Shown one piece after another: positions 33,993 through 45,162 of a stretch of DNA of 64,000 nucleotides. A program made the position numbers and the translations under genes. How positions within the stretch are numbered: the stretch's first letter is position 1; each line of letters starts with the position of its first letter. Under the pieces are notes generated by a model that was not told the origin of the DNA, ran no database searches, and was given only the letters and a program-made list of their open reading frames with translations. The stretch covers positions 62,001-126,000 of the forward strand of contig CAVQNU010000031.1 of the NCBI GenBank assembly GCA_963714255.1, written 5' to 3'. This DNA is from Rhodovastum sp963714255 (GTDB lineage: Bacteria; Pseudomonadota; Alphaproteobacteria; Acetobacterales; Acetobacteraceae).

Positions 33993-34941
33993 AAGCGTGC
34001 TCGTCGCGGGCGGTGAGGTGAAACCGCAGGCGCCGGACGTATTCCATCGGGTCCTTGCGGGTCACCAGCGCCCCGGCCGGGGTGTTGATCCAGTCGAACA
34101 GCCGGGTCAGCGCGAAGCGGATCGCCGCGCCCTGGCAGAGCACCGGCAGCACCGCGAGCTCGGTGGCCGATAGCGGCCGGATGGCGGCATAGGCCCGGCA
34201 CATCGCCCGCGCCTTGGTCACGTTCAGCGACAGATCAGCCTCGAAGCACCAGGCGTTCAGGCACACCGCGAGGTCATAGGCCAGAATATCGGTGGCGGCG
34301 AAATAGAAGTCGATCAGCCCGGACAGTCTGCCTTCAAGAAAAAACACGTTGTCGGGGAACAGATCGGCGTGGATGTGCCCGACCGGCAGCCCCTGCGGCC
34401 AAGCCGCCAGAATGCGCGACAGCGCCGCCGCCAATTCGGCGCCGAGCCCGAATTGCACGCTGTTGGCCCCGGGCCGGCTGCGGTCCAGCAGCGGCCCCCA
34501 GCCCTCCGGCCCGAGCGCGTTGCGGCGCGTCGCTTTATACCCGGCGCCGGCCAGATGCAGCGCCGCCAGCGCCTCGCCCACCGGTCCGCAATGCTCCGGC
34601 CGCACCCGGCGCGGCCACACGCCGGGCAGGAACGTGGTGATGGCGGCATGCCGGCCGCACAGCAACCGCAGCGCCACCCCGTCGCGCCCGTGCACCGGCC
34701 GCGGGCAGGTAATGCCGTGCCCGGCCAGATGTTGCATCAGGCCGAGAAACCAGGGCAGGTCCAGCGGGTCCACCCGCTTCTCATACAGCGTCAGGATGTA
34801 GTCGCCGGCGGTGGTCTTGAGGGAGAAGTTGCTGTTCTCCACCCCCTCGGCAATGCCGCGGAAGGCCACCAGATCGCCGATGTCGTAGTCGGCCAGGAAA
34901 ACGGTCAGCGCGTCGTCGGAGACCTGGGTGTAGACGGCCAT
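33982..34941 (-). CDS. thrB: Homoserine kinase (ThrB, choline-kinase fold)
   Basis: 319 residues of the alphaproteobacterial/pseudomonad-type homoserine kinase rather than the GHMP enzyme of E. coli. Motifs: EGVENSNFSLKTTAGDYILT (nucleotide site), YEKRVDPLDLPWFLGLMQHL, the catalytic loop GHIHADLFPDNVFF, and LSGLIDFYFAATDILAYDLA with the metal-binding Asp. It phosphorylates L-homoserine for threonine synthesis in the cytoplasm. It follows ispH by 39 bases and overlaps rnhA by 11, forming one transcription unit. Confidence 0.95.
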   Translation of the reverse strand: MAVYTQVSDDALTVFLADYDIGDLVAFRGIAEGVENSNFSLKTTAGDYILTLYEKRVDPLDLPWFLGLMQHLAGHGITCPRPVHGRDGVALRLLCGRHAAITTFLPGVWPRRVRPEHCGPVGEALAALHLAGAGYKATRRNALGPEGWGPLLDRSRPGANSVQFGLGAELAAALSRILAAWPQGLPVGHIHADLFPDNVFFLEGRLSGLIDFYFAATDILAYDLAVCLNAWCFEADLSLNVTKARAMCRAYAAIRPLSATELAVLPVLCQGAAIRFALTRLFDWINTPAGALVTRKDPMEYVRRLRFHLTARDEHAYGL

Positions 34942-34980
34942 CGGCGGGGAGCAGTCCTCGAAGGGAACGCCCCGCCTACC

Positions 34981-35934
34981 TCACGCCAGGGGCGCAGGCA
35001 ACCGGAACACCACGTCCTCGTCCACCACCCGCCGTTCCTCCACCGAAAGCGTGTAGTGGCTGCCGAGCCGCTCCAGCAGCGCTTCGACCAGTTCCTCCGG
35101 CGCCGAGGCGCCGGCGCTGATGCCCAGCACGCCAACCCCGTCGAGCTCCGCCCAGTCGAGCATTTCCGGCCGCGGCAGCAGCAAGGACCGGGCAGCGCCG
35201 GAGCGCTCGGCCACCTCGCGCAGGCGTTGTGAGTTCGACGAATTCGGGCTGCCGATCACCAGCACCAGGTCCGCACCGGGCGCGATCGCCTTCACCGCCG
35301 CCTGGCGGTTGGTGGTGGCGTAGCAGATATCCTCGCGCTTCGGGCCGCTGATGGAAGGGAAACGTTCGCGCAGCACGGCGACGATCTCGGCGGTGTCGTC
35401 CACCGACAAGGTGGTCTGGGTGATAAAGGCGAGATCCCCCGGCGGTGGGCGTACGCTGCTGGCCTCGTCGGCATCTTGCACCAGGGTCATCGCCCCCGCC
35501 GGCAACTGGCCCATCGTGCCTTCCACTTCCGGGTGGCCGGCATGGCCGATCATCAGGATATGGCGTTCGGCGGCAAAGTGCCGTTCGGCCTCGCGGTGCA
35601 CCTTGGACACCAAGGGACAGGTGGCATCGAGATAGAGCAGCTTGCGCCGGCGCGCCTCGTCGGGCACCGACTTCGGCACGCCATGGGCCGAGAACACGAC
35701 ATGCCCGTCATCCGGCACGGCGTCGAGCTCGTCGACGAACACCGCCCCCTTGGCTTCGAGTTGTTCCACCACGGTGCGGTTGTGCACGATCTCATGGCGG
35801 ACGTAGACAGGCGCGCCATAGCGGCGCAATGCCTCCTCCACCACGCGGATGGCACGGTCCACGCCGGCACAGAAGCCGCGCGGGGCAGCCAACAGGATGC
35901 GAAGGGACGGCTTTTGGGAAACGGTTTCGGGCAT
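34981..35934 (-). CDS. ispH: 4-hydroxy-3-methylbut-2-enyl diphosphate reductase (IspH/LytB)
   Basis: 317 residues. The three cysteines that bind the iron-sulfur cluster are at 22 (APRGFCAGVDRAI), 106 (LDATCPLVSKVH) and 204 (EDICYATTNRQ); the substrate loops HEIVHNRTVVEQL and GSPNSSNSQRL are intact. It makes IPP and DMAPP in the last step of the MEP pathway, the isoprenoid source for the hopanoid genes at the right end of this window. ATG 35934 starts the canonical domain; upstream in-frame codons cross a divergent gene's promoter region and were excluded. Confidence 0.96.
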   Translation of the reverse strand: MPETVSQKPSLRILLAAPRGFCAGVDRAIRVVEEALRRYGAPVYVRHEIVHNRTVVEQLEAKGAVFVDELDAVPDDGHVVFSAHGVPKSVPDEARRRKLLYLDATCPLVSKVHREAERHFAAERHILMIGHAGHPEVEGTMGQLPAGAMTLVQDADEASSVRPPPGDLAFITQTTLSVDDTAEIVAVLRERFPSISGPKREDICYATTNRQAAVKAIAPGADLVLVIGSPNSSNSQRLREVAERSGAARSLLLPRPEMLDWAELDGVGVLGISAGASAPEELVEALLERLGSHYTLSVEERRVVDEDVVFRLPAPLA

Positions 35935-36016
35935 GTTGTCCGTTGCGCTGGGTCGCCTCACTATGGTCGTGATCGGTTCTTTGGACAAATGCCCGTCCTT
36001 CATCTCGGAGTTGCGG

Positions 36017-36664
36017 ATGCGCTTTTCTGACCCTGCCAGCCCCACCCCGCCGGGCGTCCTTGCGTCCTTGCCCAAGAGAGTGGCGGCGCGCGGGACGGCT
36101 GCAATCCCCGGTCGGCACCGGGTTGGCCGGCGCGCCCGCAGCCTGCGGACGGCATTGCTGCTGGCCGCCGCGGCGGGGTCGCTTGGCGCCTGCTCGCGGC
36201 CGGACGCCTTCGCTCCGGCCTGCCCGCAGCTCGCCCTGTTGACGGACGGCGCCGACCTCGCACGCTTCGCCGGCACCGGGCGTGACATCACCGATCTCGT
36301 GCTCGACGCCCACCTCACCACCGTCCCCGCTGCCTGCCGCTGGGCCGACGAACGGCACACCAGGGTCGAGGCAAAACTGCAGGTCGCGATGGCGCTCAGC
36401 CGCGGACCGGCGATGCAAGGGCGAACGGCCGACCTGCGCTACTTCGTCGCCGTCTCCGAGGGCGACGAAATCCTGGACAAGCAGGTGTATGCCGCGCGCG
36501 CCGATTTCCCGGCCAATACCGAACGGCTTGCCCTCAGCAGTCCCGAAATCAGCATGCTGTTTCCGGTGAGCAAGGAGAAATCCGCCGCCGCGTACAAGAT
36601 CACTGTCAGCTTCCAGCTTACGCCTGAAGAGCTTGCTGCCAACCGAAGCCATGGCGGGCATTGA
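36017..36664 (+). CDS. Putative exported lipoprotein of unknown function
   Basis: 215 residues from ATG 36017. An Arg-rich stretch precedes a hydrophobic signal with lipobox SLGAC, about 60 residues in; a GTG at 36080 would give a more normal short leader. The mature part (ACPQLALLTDGADLARFAGT, ITDLVLDAHLTTVPAACRWA, ADLRYFVAVSEGDEILDKQV) resembles conserved alphaproteobacterial lipoproteins without assigned role. It is divergent from ispH (82-base gap) and ends just before a short palindromic repeat. Confidence 0.65.
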   Translation: MRFSDPASPTPPGVLASLPKRVAARGTAAIPGRHRVGRRARSLRTALLLAAAAGSLGACSRPDAFAPACPQLALLTDGADLARFAGTGRDITDLVLDAHLTTVPAACRWADERHTRVEAKLQVAMALSRGPAMQGRTADLRYFVAVSEGDEILDKQVYAARADFPANTERLALSSPEISMLFPVSKEKSAAAYKITVSFQLTPEELAANRSHGGH

Positions 36665-36680
36665 CGGGCAGCGGCGGCGA

Positions 36681-36718
36681 GAAAGCAAGGCCAGGGCTCT
36701 GCCCTGGCCTTGCTTCCT
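36681..36718. repeat. Short palindromic repeat, copy 6
   Basis: GAAAGCAAGGCCAGGGCTCT followed by its complement GCCCTGGCCTTGCTTCC: a hairpin with 15-bp arms holding only the family core. It lies after the lipoprotein gene and before the glycine riboswitch and probably terminates the upstream transcript (inference). Confidence 0.8.
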
Positions 36719-36790
36719 ACCGCCGACCGCCCCGGCAAACCCGCTTGAACCCGCCGCCGCGATCCGGCATTTTGATGGCGTTCGGATATC

Positions 36791-37000
36791 CCACGCGGGA
36801 GAAAATCGCCGTCCCGTGCCGCCAGGTAAGGGCGGGTGATCGCCGAAGGCGCAACCGGCCCCCGGAAACGCTCAGGCAAAAGGACCGCGCAGGAGAACGG
36901 ATCTCTGGAAAGCCGGCCGGGCCAGGTCCCTGCCGCACCGACGGAGTAAGGACGGCGTGTGCCCGTCTGAATCTCTCAGGTTCCGCGACAGAGGGGGGTC
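36791..37000 (+). ncRNA. Tandem glycine riboswitch
   Basis: Two consecutive glycine aptamers are readable. The first has GCGGGAGA, then CGCCGAAGGCGCAA and GGAAACGCTCAGGCAAAAGG. The second has CAGGAGAACGGATCTCTGGA, then GCACCGACGGAGTAAGGACG and GAATCTCTCAGGTTCCG. These are the conserved elements of the gcvT motif. It lies directly upstream of gcvT-gcvH-gcvP; glycine binding normally turns such operons on. The expression platform should lie between about 37000 and 37080. Confidence 0.92.
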
Positions 37001-37079
37001 GACGGGTCAGGTCGGGCGGCCGACTGTGACCCATCTTCCGGCATCGGGCCGGGAGACGACCCGAAAGCGGAGCCACGAC

Positions 37080-38234
37080 GTGACAATCGAGTTCGGACCC
37101 GAACCGGCGGACTACGCCCCGCTCAAGACCTCGCCGCTTGACCTGCTGAACAAGGCGCTCGGCGCCCGCACGGTCGGCTTCGCCGGCTGGTCGATGCCGG
37201 TGCATTACAGCGGCGGCGTGCTGGCCGAGCACCTGCACTGCCGCGCCGACGGCGGCGCGGCGCTGTTCGATGTCTCCCACATGGGCCAGATCAGCCTGCA
37301 CGGCACCGCCGCGGCGGTGGCGCTGGAGGCGCTGGTGCCCGGCGACATCCAGGGCCTCAAGCCCGGCCGGCAGCGCTACACCATGCTGACCAACGAGGCC
37401 GGCGGCATCATCGACGACCTGATGGTGGCGACACTCGCCCCCGACCGTTTGTTCCTGGTGCTCAACGCCAGCCGGCGCGACATCGACATCCGCCATCTCG
37501 AAGAATACCTGCCGTCCGGCGTCACCCTGGAGCGGCACGACGACCGGGCGCTGCTGGCCTTGCAGGGGCCCGGGGCCGCCGCCGTCATGGGCCGGCTGGG
37601 TCCGGAGGCCGCCGCGCTGCCGTTCATGGGGGTCGGCACATTTTCCGTCGGCGGCGCCGATTGCCTGGTGTCGCGCTCCGGCTACACCGGCGAGGACGGG
37701 TTCGAAATCTCGGTCCCCGACCGGCAGGCCGACCGGCTGGCCCGGCTGCTGGTCAACCAGCCGGAGGTGCAGCCCGCCGGGCTCGGCGCCCGCGACAGCC
37801 TGCGGCTGGAAGCCGGGTTGTGTCTTTATGGCAACGACCTCGACGACGTCACCACGCCGATCGAAGCCGGGCTCGCCTGGGTCATCGGCAAACGCCGGCG
37901 CGAGGAGTGGGCTTTCCCCGGCGGTATCGTCATGCGCGACCAGTTGCGCCATGGCTGCCACCGACTGCGGGTGGGCATCCGCCCGGAAGGCCGCGCCCCG
38001 GCCCGCGCCGGCACCCTCATCGTCGCCGCGAACGGCACCTCCGCCGGCAGCGTCACCTCCGGCGGGTTCGCCCCCTCGCTGAACGCGCCAGCCGCCATGG
38101 GCTATGTCCGCCGCGACCTCGCCGCCGCGGGAACGGCGCTGCGCCTGCAGGTGCGCGGCCGCTCGCTGCCCGCCAGCGTCGTCCCCCTGCCCTTCGTTCC
38201 CCACCGTTACGCCTCCCACCCCTTCGTGCAGTGA
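37080..38234 (+). CDS. gcvT: Glycine cleavage system T protein (aminomethyltransferase)
   Basis: 384 residues. Family segments: SPLDLLNKALGARTVGFAGW, SMPVHYSGGVLAEH, ALFDVSHMGQISLHG, RQRYTMLTNEAGGIIDDLMV, SRSGYTGEDGFEISVPD (folate site Asp/Glu) and ARDSLRLEAGLCLYGNDLDD. It transfers the one-carbon unit from the lipoyl arm of GcvH to tetrahydrofolate. A GTG at 37080 preceded by GGAG was chosen because upstream in-frame codons fall in the riboswitch. It is followed by gcvH after 13 bases. Confidence 0.94.
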   Translation: MTIEFGPEPADYAPLKTSPLDLLNKALGARTVGFAGWSMPVHYSGGVLAEHLHCRADGGAALFDVSHMGQISLHGTAAAVALEALVPGDIQGLKPGRQRYTMLTNEAGGIIDDLMVATLAPDRLFLVLNASRRDIDIRHLEEYLPSGVTLERHDDRALLALQGPGAAAVMGRLGPEAAALPFMGVGTFSVGGADCLVSRSGYTGEDGFEISVPDRQADRLARLLVNQPEVQPAGLGARDSLRLEAGLCLYGNDLDDVTTPIEAGLAWVIGKRRREEWAFPGGIVMRDQLRHGCHRLRVGIRPEGRAPARAGTLIVAANGTSAGSVTSGGFAPSLNAPAAMGYVRRDLAAAGTALRLQVRGRSLPASVVPLPFVPHRYASHPFVQ

Positions 38235-38247
38235 AGGAGCCCGCCCC

Positions 38248-38618
38248 ATGTCCGAAACAAGGTTCACCAAGGACCACGAATGGGTCCGCCGCGACGGCGG
38301 CATCGCCACCATCGGCATCACCGCGCATGCCCAGGAAGCGCTGGGGGATGTGGTGTTCGTGGAACTCCCCGAGCCCGGCCGCGAGGTTGGCGCCGGCGAG
38401 GCCTGCGCCGTGGTGGAGAGCGTCAAGGCCGCCTCCGACGTCTACGCCCCGCTCGCCGGACGGGTGGTCGAAACCAACCAGGCGATCGTCGACGACCCCG
38501 CTTTGGTCAACCGCGCCCCCACCGGCGAGGGCTGGTTCTTCCGCCTCGAACTGGCCGACCCCGCCAGCTTCGCCACCCTGCTGGATGCCGCGGCCTATGA
38601 GGCGCTGCTGGAGAGCGA

Positions 38619-38622
<4 letters not shown>
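38248..38622 (+). CDS. gcvH: Glycine cleavage system H protein
   Basis: 124 residues, the normal length. The lipoylation Lys60 sits in AVVESVKAASDVYAPLAGRV; KDHEWVRRDG and ITAHAQEALGDVVFVELPEP are further landmarks. It carries the aminomethyl intermediate between GcvP, GcvT and the lipoamide dehydrogenase. A GAAGGAG site lies ten bases upstream, and the stop overlaps the gcvP start (ATGA). Confidence 0.96.
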
Positions 38623-41498
<2,876 letters not shown>

Positions 41499-41499
41499 G

Positions 41500-41710
41500 G
41501 AAGGCCAGGGCTCTGCCCTGGACCCGCCAGGGGGCAGTGGCCCCCTGGACCCCGTTACTTAAGCATTTGTCTTGAGAGGGGGGGTGAGGCGGTGAACCGG
41601 TTCACCGCCTCACCCCCCCCTCTCAAGACAAATGCCTAAAAGTAATGGGTTCCAAGGGCCTTTCGGCCCTTGGCGGGGTCCAGGGGCAGAGCCCCTGGCC
41701 TTCCTTTCTT
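41500..41710. repeat. Compound palindromic repeat, copy 7, with a nested 36-bp-arm hairpin
   Basis: Two family units in opposite orientation (about 41500-41562 and 41640-41708) enclose a nearly perfect hairpin at 41563-41635, centred on AACCGGTT, with arms of 36 and 37 bases that differ by one base in a G7/C8 run. The whole ~210-base stretch is one large imperfect palindrome between convergent gcvP and the P-loop gene. Confidence 0.9.
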
Positions 41711-42266
41711 ACTCCGCCACCCGAGCGCACTCCTCCAGCGCCTCGCGCATAAGGACGCGCGTCGGCCGGCCGCCGTCGAGCCGCAGCACCTGGCAGGGCA
41801 GTTCCAGCAGCCACGCCTCGTGGCGCCGCCGGCTGCGTCCCTCGCGCAGGCCGGTATCGTAGGCAGCGGTCCAGTCCAGGAACGCCTGATGCTCGTCGTG
41901 CATCGCTCCGCCGGGGGCAATCGCGGCCTCCCCGTAGCGCACCCGCTGGCGTGCAGCGATGCGTGCCAGCCGCAATTCGGTTGGCGTGTCCAGCCAGATC
42001 ACCAGATCGAACAGCGGCACCAACGGCCCGCCCCAACTGTCGAGCGAGCCGGACAGCACCCAGGCCCGCCGCTCGCCCAGCAGCTCCCCCAGCAGGCGCA
42101 ACCGGTCGACCACCGGCCGTTTGCGGCGATAGGGCGGGTCGGTCGGCACCCAAAAGAAATCATCGGTGTCGAAATGCGGCGCAGCCAGGCGCTGGGCCAG
42201 GGCACGGCCCAGCGTGGTCGTGCCCGACCCGGACGCGCCGGTGATGTGCACCCGTGCCCTGGGCAT
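41709..42266 (-). CDS. Small P-loop protein, adenylate-kinase-like, with Thr in place of the Walker Lys
   Basis: 185 residues. N-terminal strand and loop VHITGASGSGTTTLGRALAQ fit a P-loop, but the invariant Lys of GxxxxGK[ST] is Thr. Further segments: HFDTDDFFWVPTDPPYRRKR, WVLSGSLDSWGGPLVPLFDL and VIWLDTPTELRLARIAARQR (Walker B-like and lid Arg). Many small proteins labelled adenylate kinase or AAA-type share GASGSGTTTLG, so the change is probably family-specific and not a defect. The ligand is unknown. ATG 42266 starts exactly at the P-loop strand; longer frames extend into the atpF region. Confidence 0.75.
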   Translation of the reverse strand: MPRARVHITGASGSGTTTLGRALAQRLAAPHFDTDDFFWVPTDPPYRRKRPVVDRLRLLGELLGERRAWVLSGSLDSWGGPLVPLFDLVIWLDTPTELRLARIAARQRVRYGEAAIAPGGAMHDEHQAFLDWTAAYDTGLREGRSRRRHEAWLLELPCQVLRLDGGRPTRVLMREALEECARVAE

Positions 42267-42334
42267 GGCGATCTCCGCACGAAAAAGGGGCAGCCCTTGG
42301 GCCGCCCCCATCCTGTCGCCTGAGCCGCAGCCGG

Positions 42335-42844
42335 TCAGGCGGCCCGGCGGCCCAGCGCGCTGGGCAGGCCGCCGATGGCCTGATCGATCAGTGCCGCGTC
42401 GGCGGCGGCGGTAAAGTCCTCCCGGATGACCCGCTCGGCCGCGGCCGCGGCGATCTCGGCGGCGGCAATGCGGACCTCGTCCACCGCGGCCTTCTCGGCG
42501 GCGGCGATCCGGTCGAGCGCCATGCGCTCGCGGCGCGCGGCGGCGGCCTTGGCTTCCGCCTCGGCCGCGGCAGCCAGCCGGATTGCCTCGGCGCGGGCGC
42601 CTTCCAGCAAGGCGTTGGCGTCGGCAATCGCGGCCACGCGGCGTGCGCTGGCATCGCGCAGCATCGCCTCGGCTTCTTCGCGCAGGCGCTTGGCCTCGTC
42701 CAGTTCGGCGCGAACGGCGGCGGTCCTTGCGTCCAGCATCCCGGCGATCGCCGCCCACAGCTTGCGGCCGAGCAACAGGAAGAAGGTGATGTAGGCGATC
42801 GCAACCCAGCTTGTCGGCTCGGCGAAGAAGTTGACTTCGTGCAT
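42335..42844 (-). CDS. atpF: ATP synthase F0 subunit b
   Basis: 169 residues: a single N-terminal membrane helix (SWVAIAYITFFLLLGRKLWA) followed by a long charged, alanine-rich helix (AELDEAKRLREEAEAMLRDA onward), as in b subunits forming the peripheral stalk. It is the last gene of the F0 operon, 10 bases after b'. ATG 42844 was preferred because longer in-frame extensions overlap the b' gene. F1 genes are not in this window. Confidence 0.9.
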   Translation of the reverse strand: MHEVNFFAEPTSWVAIAYITFFLLLGRKLWAAIAGMLDARTAAVRAELDEAKRLREEAEAMLRDASARRVAAIADANALLEGARAEAIRLAAAAEAEAKAAAARRERMALDRIAAAEKAAVDEVRIAAAEIAAAAAERVIREDFTAAADAALIDQAIGGLPSALGRRAA

Positions 42845-42854
42845 GCGGGCCTCC

Positions 42855-43424
42855 TCAGCCCTGGCCGCGCGCGGCCAGGGCGGCGCCGACGGCCTGGTCG
42901 ACCAGAGCGCGCCCTGGCACACGGCCGGTCAGACGGGTGATCACGACGTCAGCGGTCTCGGTCGCGACCTCCCGCAGCGCCCCCAGCGCGGCGGCGCGGG
43001 CAACGGCGATGCTCTGCTCGGCGGCGTCGAGCTGGGCGTCCAGCCGCGCGTTCAGCTCGGCCGACTGCGCCGCCGCGCTATCCTTGGCGCGCGCCACGGA
43101 GGCGGCGATCTCGGCCTGCGCCTCGGCATTCGCCTTGCGGGTCGCCGCGTTGCTGGCGGCGACCGCAGCATCGGAGTCGGCCTTGGATTTGCGGGCAGCC
43201 TCCAGGTCCTCGGCGATCGACACGGCGCGGGCTTCCAGCACGCCGGCCACTTTCGGCAGACCCCAGCGGGAGAGCAACACGTAGAGGGACGCGAAGATGA
43301 CGACCAGCCAGAACACCTGGCTGGTCGTCAGCGGATTCTTGAAGTCCAGCTGCGGCATGCCTTCCGCCATGGCGGCGGCGGGCATGGCCAGCAGAACTAT
43401 TGCGGCGACAGCAATCCGGCGCAT
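42855..43424 (-). CDS. atpG: ATP synthase F0 subunit b' (second b-type subunit)
   Basis: 189 residues. An N-terminal hydrophobic signal-like stretch (about residues 4-20) precedes LDFKNPLTTSQVFWLVVIFA and a second membrane segment ending RWGLPKVAGVLEARA, then a long helical stalk (DLEAARKSKADSDAAVAASN onward). Heterodimeric b/b' stalks are typical of alphaproteobacteria. It lies between atpE and atpF. Some annotations name this gene atpF2. Confidence 0.88.
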   Translation of the reverse strand: MRRIAVAAIVLLAMPAAAMAEGMPQLDFKNPLTTSQVFWLVVIFASLYVLLSRWGLPKVAGVLEARAVSIAEDLEAARKSKADSDAAVAASNAATRKANAEAQAEIAASVARAKDSAAAQSAELNARLDAQLDAAEQSIAVARAAALGALREVATETADVVITRLTGRVPGRALVDQAVGAALAARGQG

Positions 43425-43498
43425 GGGGGCTCCCGGCGAAGGCTTGGTGGCAAAGGCTGGGGGCGCGGCTGCGCCCCGCCCGTCAGACGCAAGGCCTG

Positions 43499-43723
43499 TC
43501 AGCCGAACAGGATGATGAACGAGAAAACCAGCTGATAAAGCGCCACCGCTTCGGTCAGCGCGAAGCCCAGAATGGCGAGGCCGAAAACGTTGGCGCGGGC
43601 CGACGGGTTGCGGGCGATGCTCGACACCAGGGCAGCGAAGATCGTGCCGATACCGATGCCGACGCCACCGACGCCAATGACCGAGAGCCCAGCGCCAATC
43701 AGCTTCGCAGAAGCGAGATCCAT
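43499..43723 (-). CDS. atpE: ATP synthase F0 subunit c
   Basis: 74 residues, two membrane helices joined by the polar loop SIARNPSARA. The first has the GxGxGxG-type packing motif (GVGGVGIGIG); the second has the ion-binding Glu in LGFALTEAVALYQL. It forms the proton-driven rotor ring. Confidence 0.96.
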   Translation of the reverse strand: MDLASAKLIGAGLSVIGVGGVGIGIGTIFAALVSSIARNPSARANVFGLAILGFALTEAVALYQLVFSFIILFG

Positions 43724-43801
43724 ATGTCCGGTTCCTTTCTTGATCCAGGTGCGCCGGCAGCACCGAGCCGCAGGCCGCGCGGATGGTGGTGTTAACGGTG
43801 G

Positions 43802-44563
43802 CTAGTGGAGGTGCACGGCGTCGTGCAGGTAGATGCAGGTCAGCAAGGCAAACACGTAGGCCTGCAGCACGGCGACCAGGAATTCGAAGCCGATCAGCAC
43901 GACATCCACCGAGAACGACAGGGCGGCCGGTGCCCAGTACAGCGCGCCGGCAGTGCCCAGCATCACGATGAAGGCGCCGAACACCTCCAGCATCATGTGG
44001 CCCGCCACCATGTTGGCGAACAGTCGGACCGACAGGGAGATGAGCCGCGACAGATACGATAGGATCTCGATCGGAATCAGCAGCGGCATCAGCGCGATCG
44101 GCACGCCGGGCGGTGCGAAATAGGTGAAGAACTTCCACCCGTGCAGGCGCAGCGCCACCGCGGTGGTCAACACCCAGACCAGAACCGTCAGGGTGAGCGT
44201 GTTGGCGATATGGCTGGTGAAGGTGAACGCGTACGGCCAGATGCCGATCAGGTTGCCGAACAGGATGAAGAAGAACAACGCGAACACCAGAGGGAAGAAC
44301 TTCTTGCCCTCCTCGCCGATGTTCTCGATGCACATGCTGTGGACGAAATTGTAGCTCAGTTCCGCCAGCGCCTGCAGCCGGCCGGGCACGATCGCCCGCT
44401 TGCGCGCCCCGAAATGCAGCATCGCCAGAGTCAGGCAAGCGGCCAGCACCATCATCAGGTTGGCCTGGGTGAAATTCACGGACTCGCCTATGTGCGCGCC
44501 CACCGTGTGGAGCTGGAATTGCCCCAGGACGTCAATTCCGTGTCCTTCAGCCGCCACTGTCAC
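43802..44563 (-). CDS. atpB: ATP synthase F0 subunit a
   Basis: 253 residues with five to six membrane helices. The essential Arg is in LISLSVRLFANMVAGHMM, and the C-terminal helix contains VAVLQAYVFALLTCIYL. It forms the proton half-channels against the c ring. The start is GTG at 44563, overlapping the end of atpI by 17 bases; a GTG two codons later is an alternative. Confidence 0.95.
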   Translation of the reverse strand: MTVAAEGHGIDVLGQFQLHTVGAHIGESVNFTQANLMMVLAACLTLAMLHFGARKRAIVPGRLQALAELSYNFVHSMCIENIGEEGKKFFPLVFALFFFILFGNLIGIWPYAFTFTSHIANTLTLTVLVWVLTTAVALRLHGWKFFTYFAPPGVPIALMPLLIPIEILSYLSRLISLSVRLFANMVAGHMMLEVFGAFIVMLGTAGALYWAPAALSFSVDVVLIGFEFLVAVLQAYVFALLTCIYLHDAVHLH

Positions 44564-44930
44564 GTCCTTTACGTCCGGGGCCGCCGCGCCGGCGGCCCGT
44601 CAGTTCCGACACTGGCCCGGCGCCTGCTGCCCCCGGCCCCATCAGGCGCCAGACATTGGCAACACCCGCCGCACCCCCAAGCAGCACGAACACCCCCATC
44701 AGCACCGGCGAGGTGTGAAGCCACTTGTCAAGCCACCAGCCGATGGCCACCGCCACCACCAGGGCGGAAACGAGTTCCAGACCCACCCGGAGGCCGATGC
44801 TCAGCGCCGAAGCGCCAAGCTGCCCCAGACCGCCGGACTGATCCGGCGGCTTTGGGTCCATCCCGTGCCTTTGCCGTGCGGCCTGCAGCCTGTCCTCGAA
44901 GGACCCGCCGCCCTCCTCGTCCCCGCTCAT
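44547..44930 (-). CDS. atpI: AtpI-like ATP synthase assembly protein
   Basis: 127 residues. A charged N-terminus is followed by two membrane helices (LRVGLELVSALVVAVAIGWW, then SPVLMGVFVLLGGAAGVANV) with the WLDKWLHTSP loop typical of AtpI/AtpZ-type proteins. It heads the F0 operon, and its 3' end overlaps atpB by 17 bases. AtpI helps c-ring assembly or Mg2+ supply (family knowledge). ATG 44930 is chosen over 44948 because the six extra residues are not conserved-looking. Confidence 0.85.
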   Translation of the reverse strand: MSGDEEGGGSFEDRLQAARQRHGMDPKPPDQSGGLGQLGASALSIGLRVGLELVSALVVAVAIGWWLDKWLHTSPVLMGVFVLLGGAAGVANVWRLMGPGAAGAGPVSELTGRRRGGPGRKGRDSGG

Positions 44931-45162
44931 GCGTCTGCCCCTGTGCAAGCTGCCTTGCGGGAAGGCGTCCGCTTGCTAACCGTGGGGGAGCAGGGTGTCA
45001 AGAACGGGTGGCTGGCGTGACCTCAGGCGCTTGGGGAAGAAATGTAACGGTGTCGCTGCAGCGACGCCCGGCGAACGGTTGATGTGTCGAACCTGCTATG
45101 GAGACGCGGCGGATTGCTGTATGCGATGACGTTGCAATCGACGTGGGAGGAAGGAACGTCCC

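Noticed and set aside
41500..41710. Palindromic repeats considered as a CRISPR array
   Set aside because: There are no regularly spaced identical repeats with unique spacers, and the units are inverted rather than direct.
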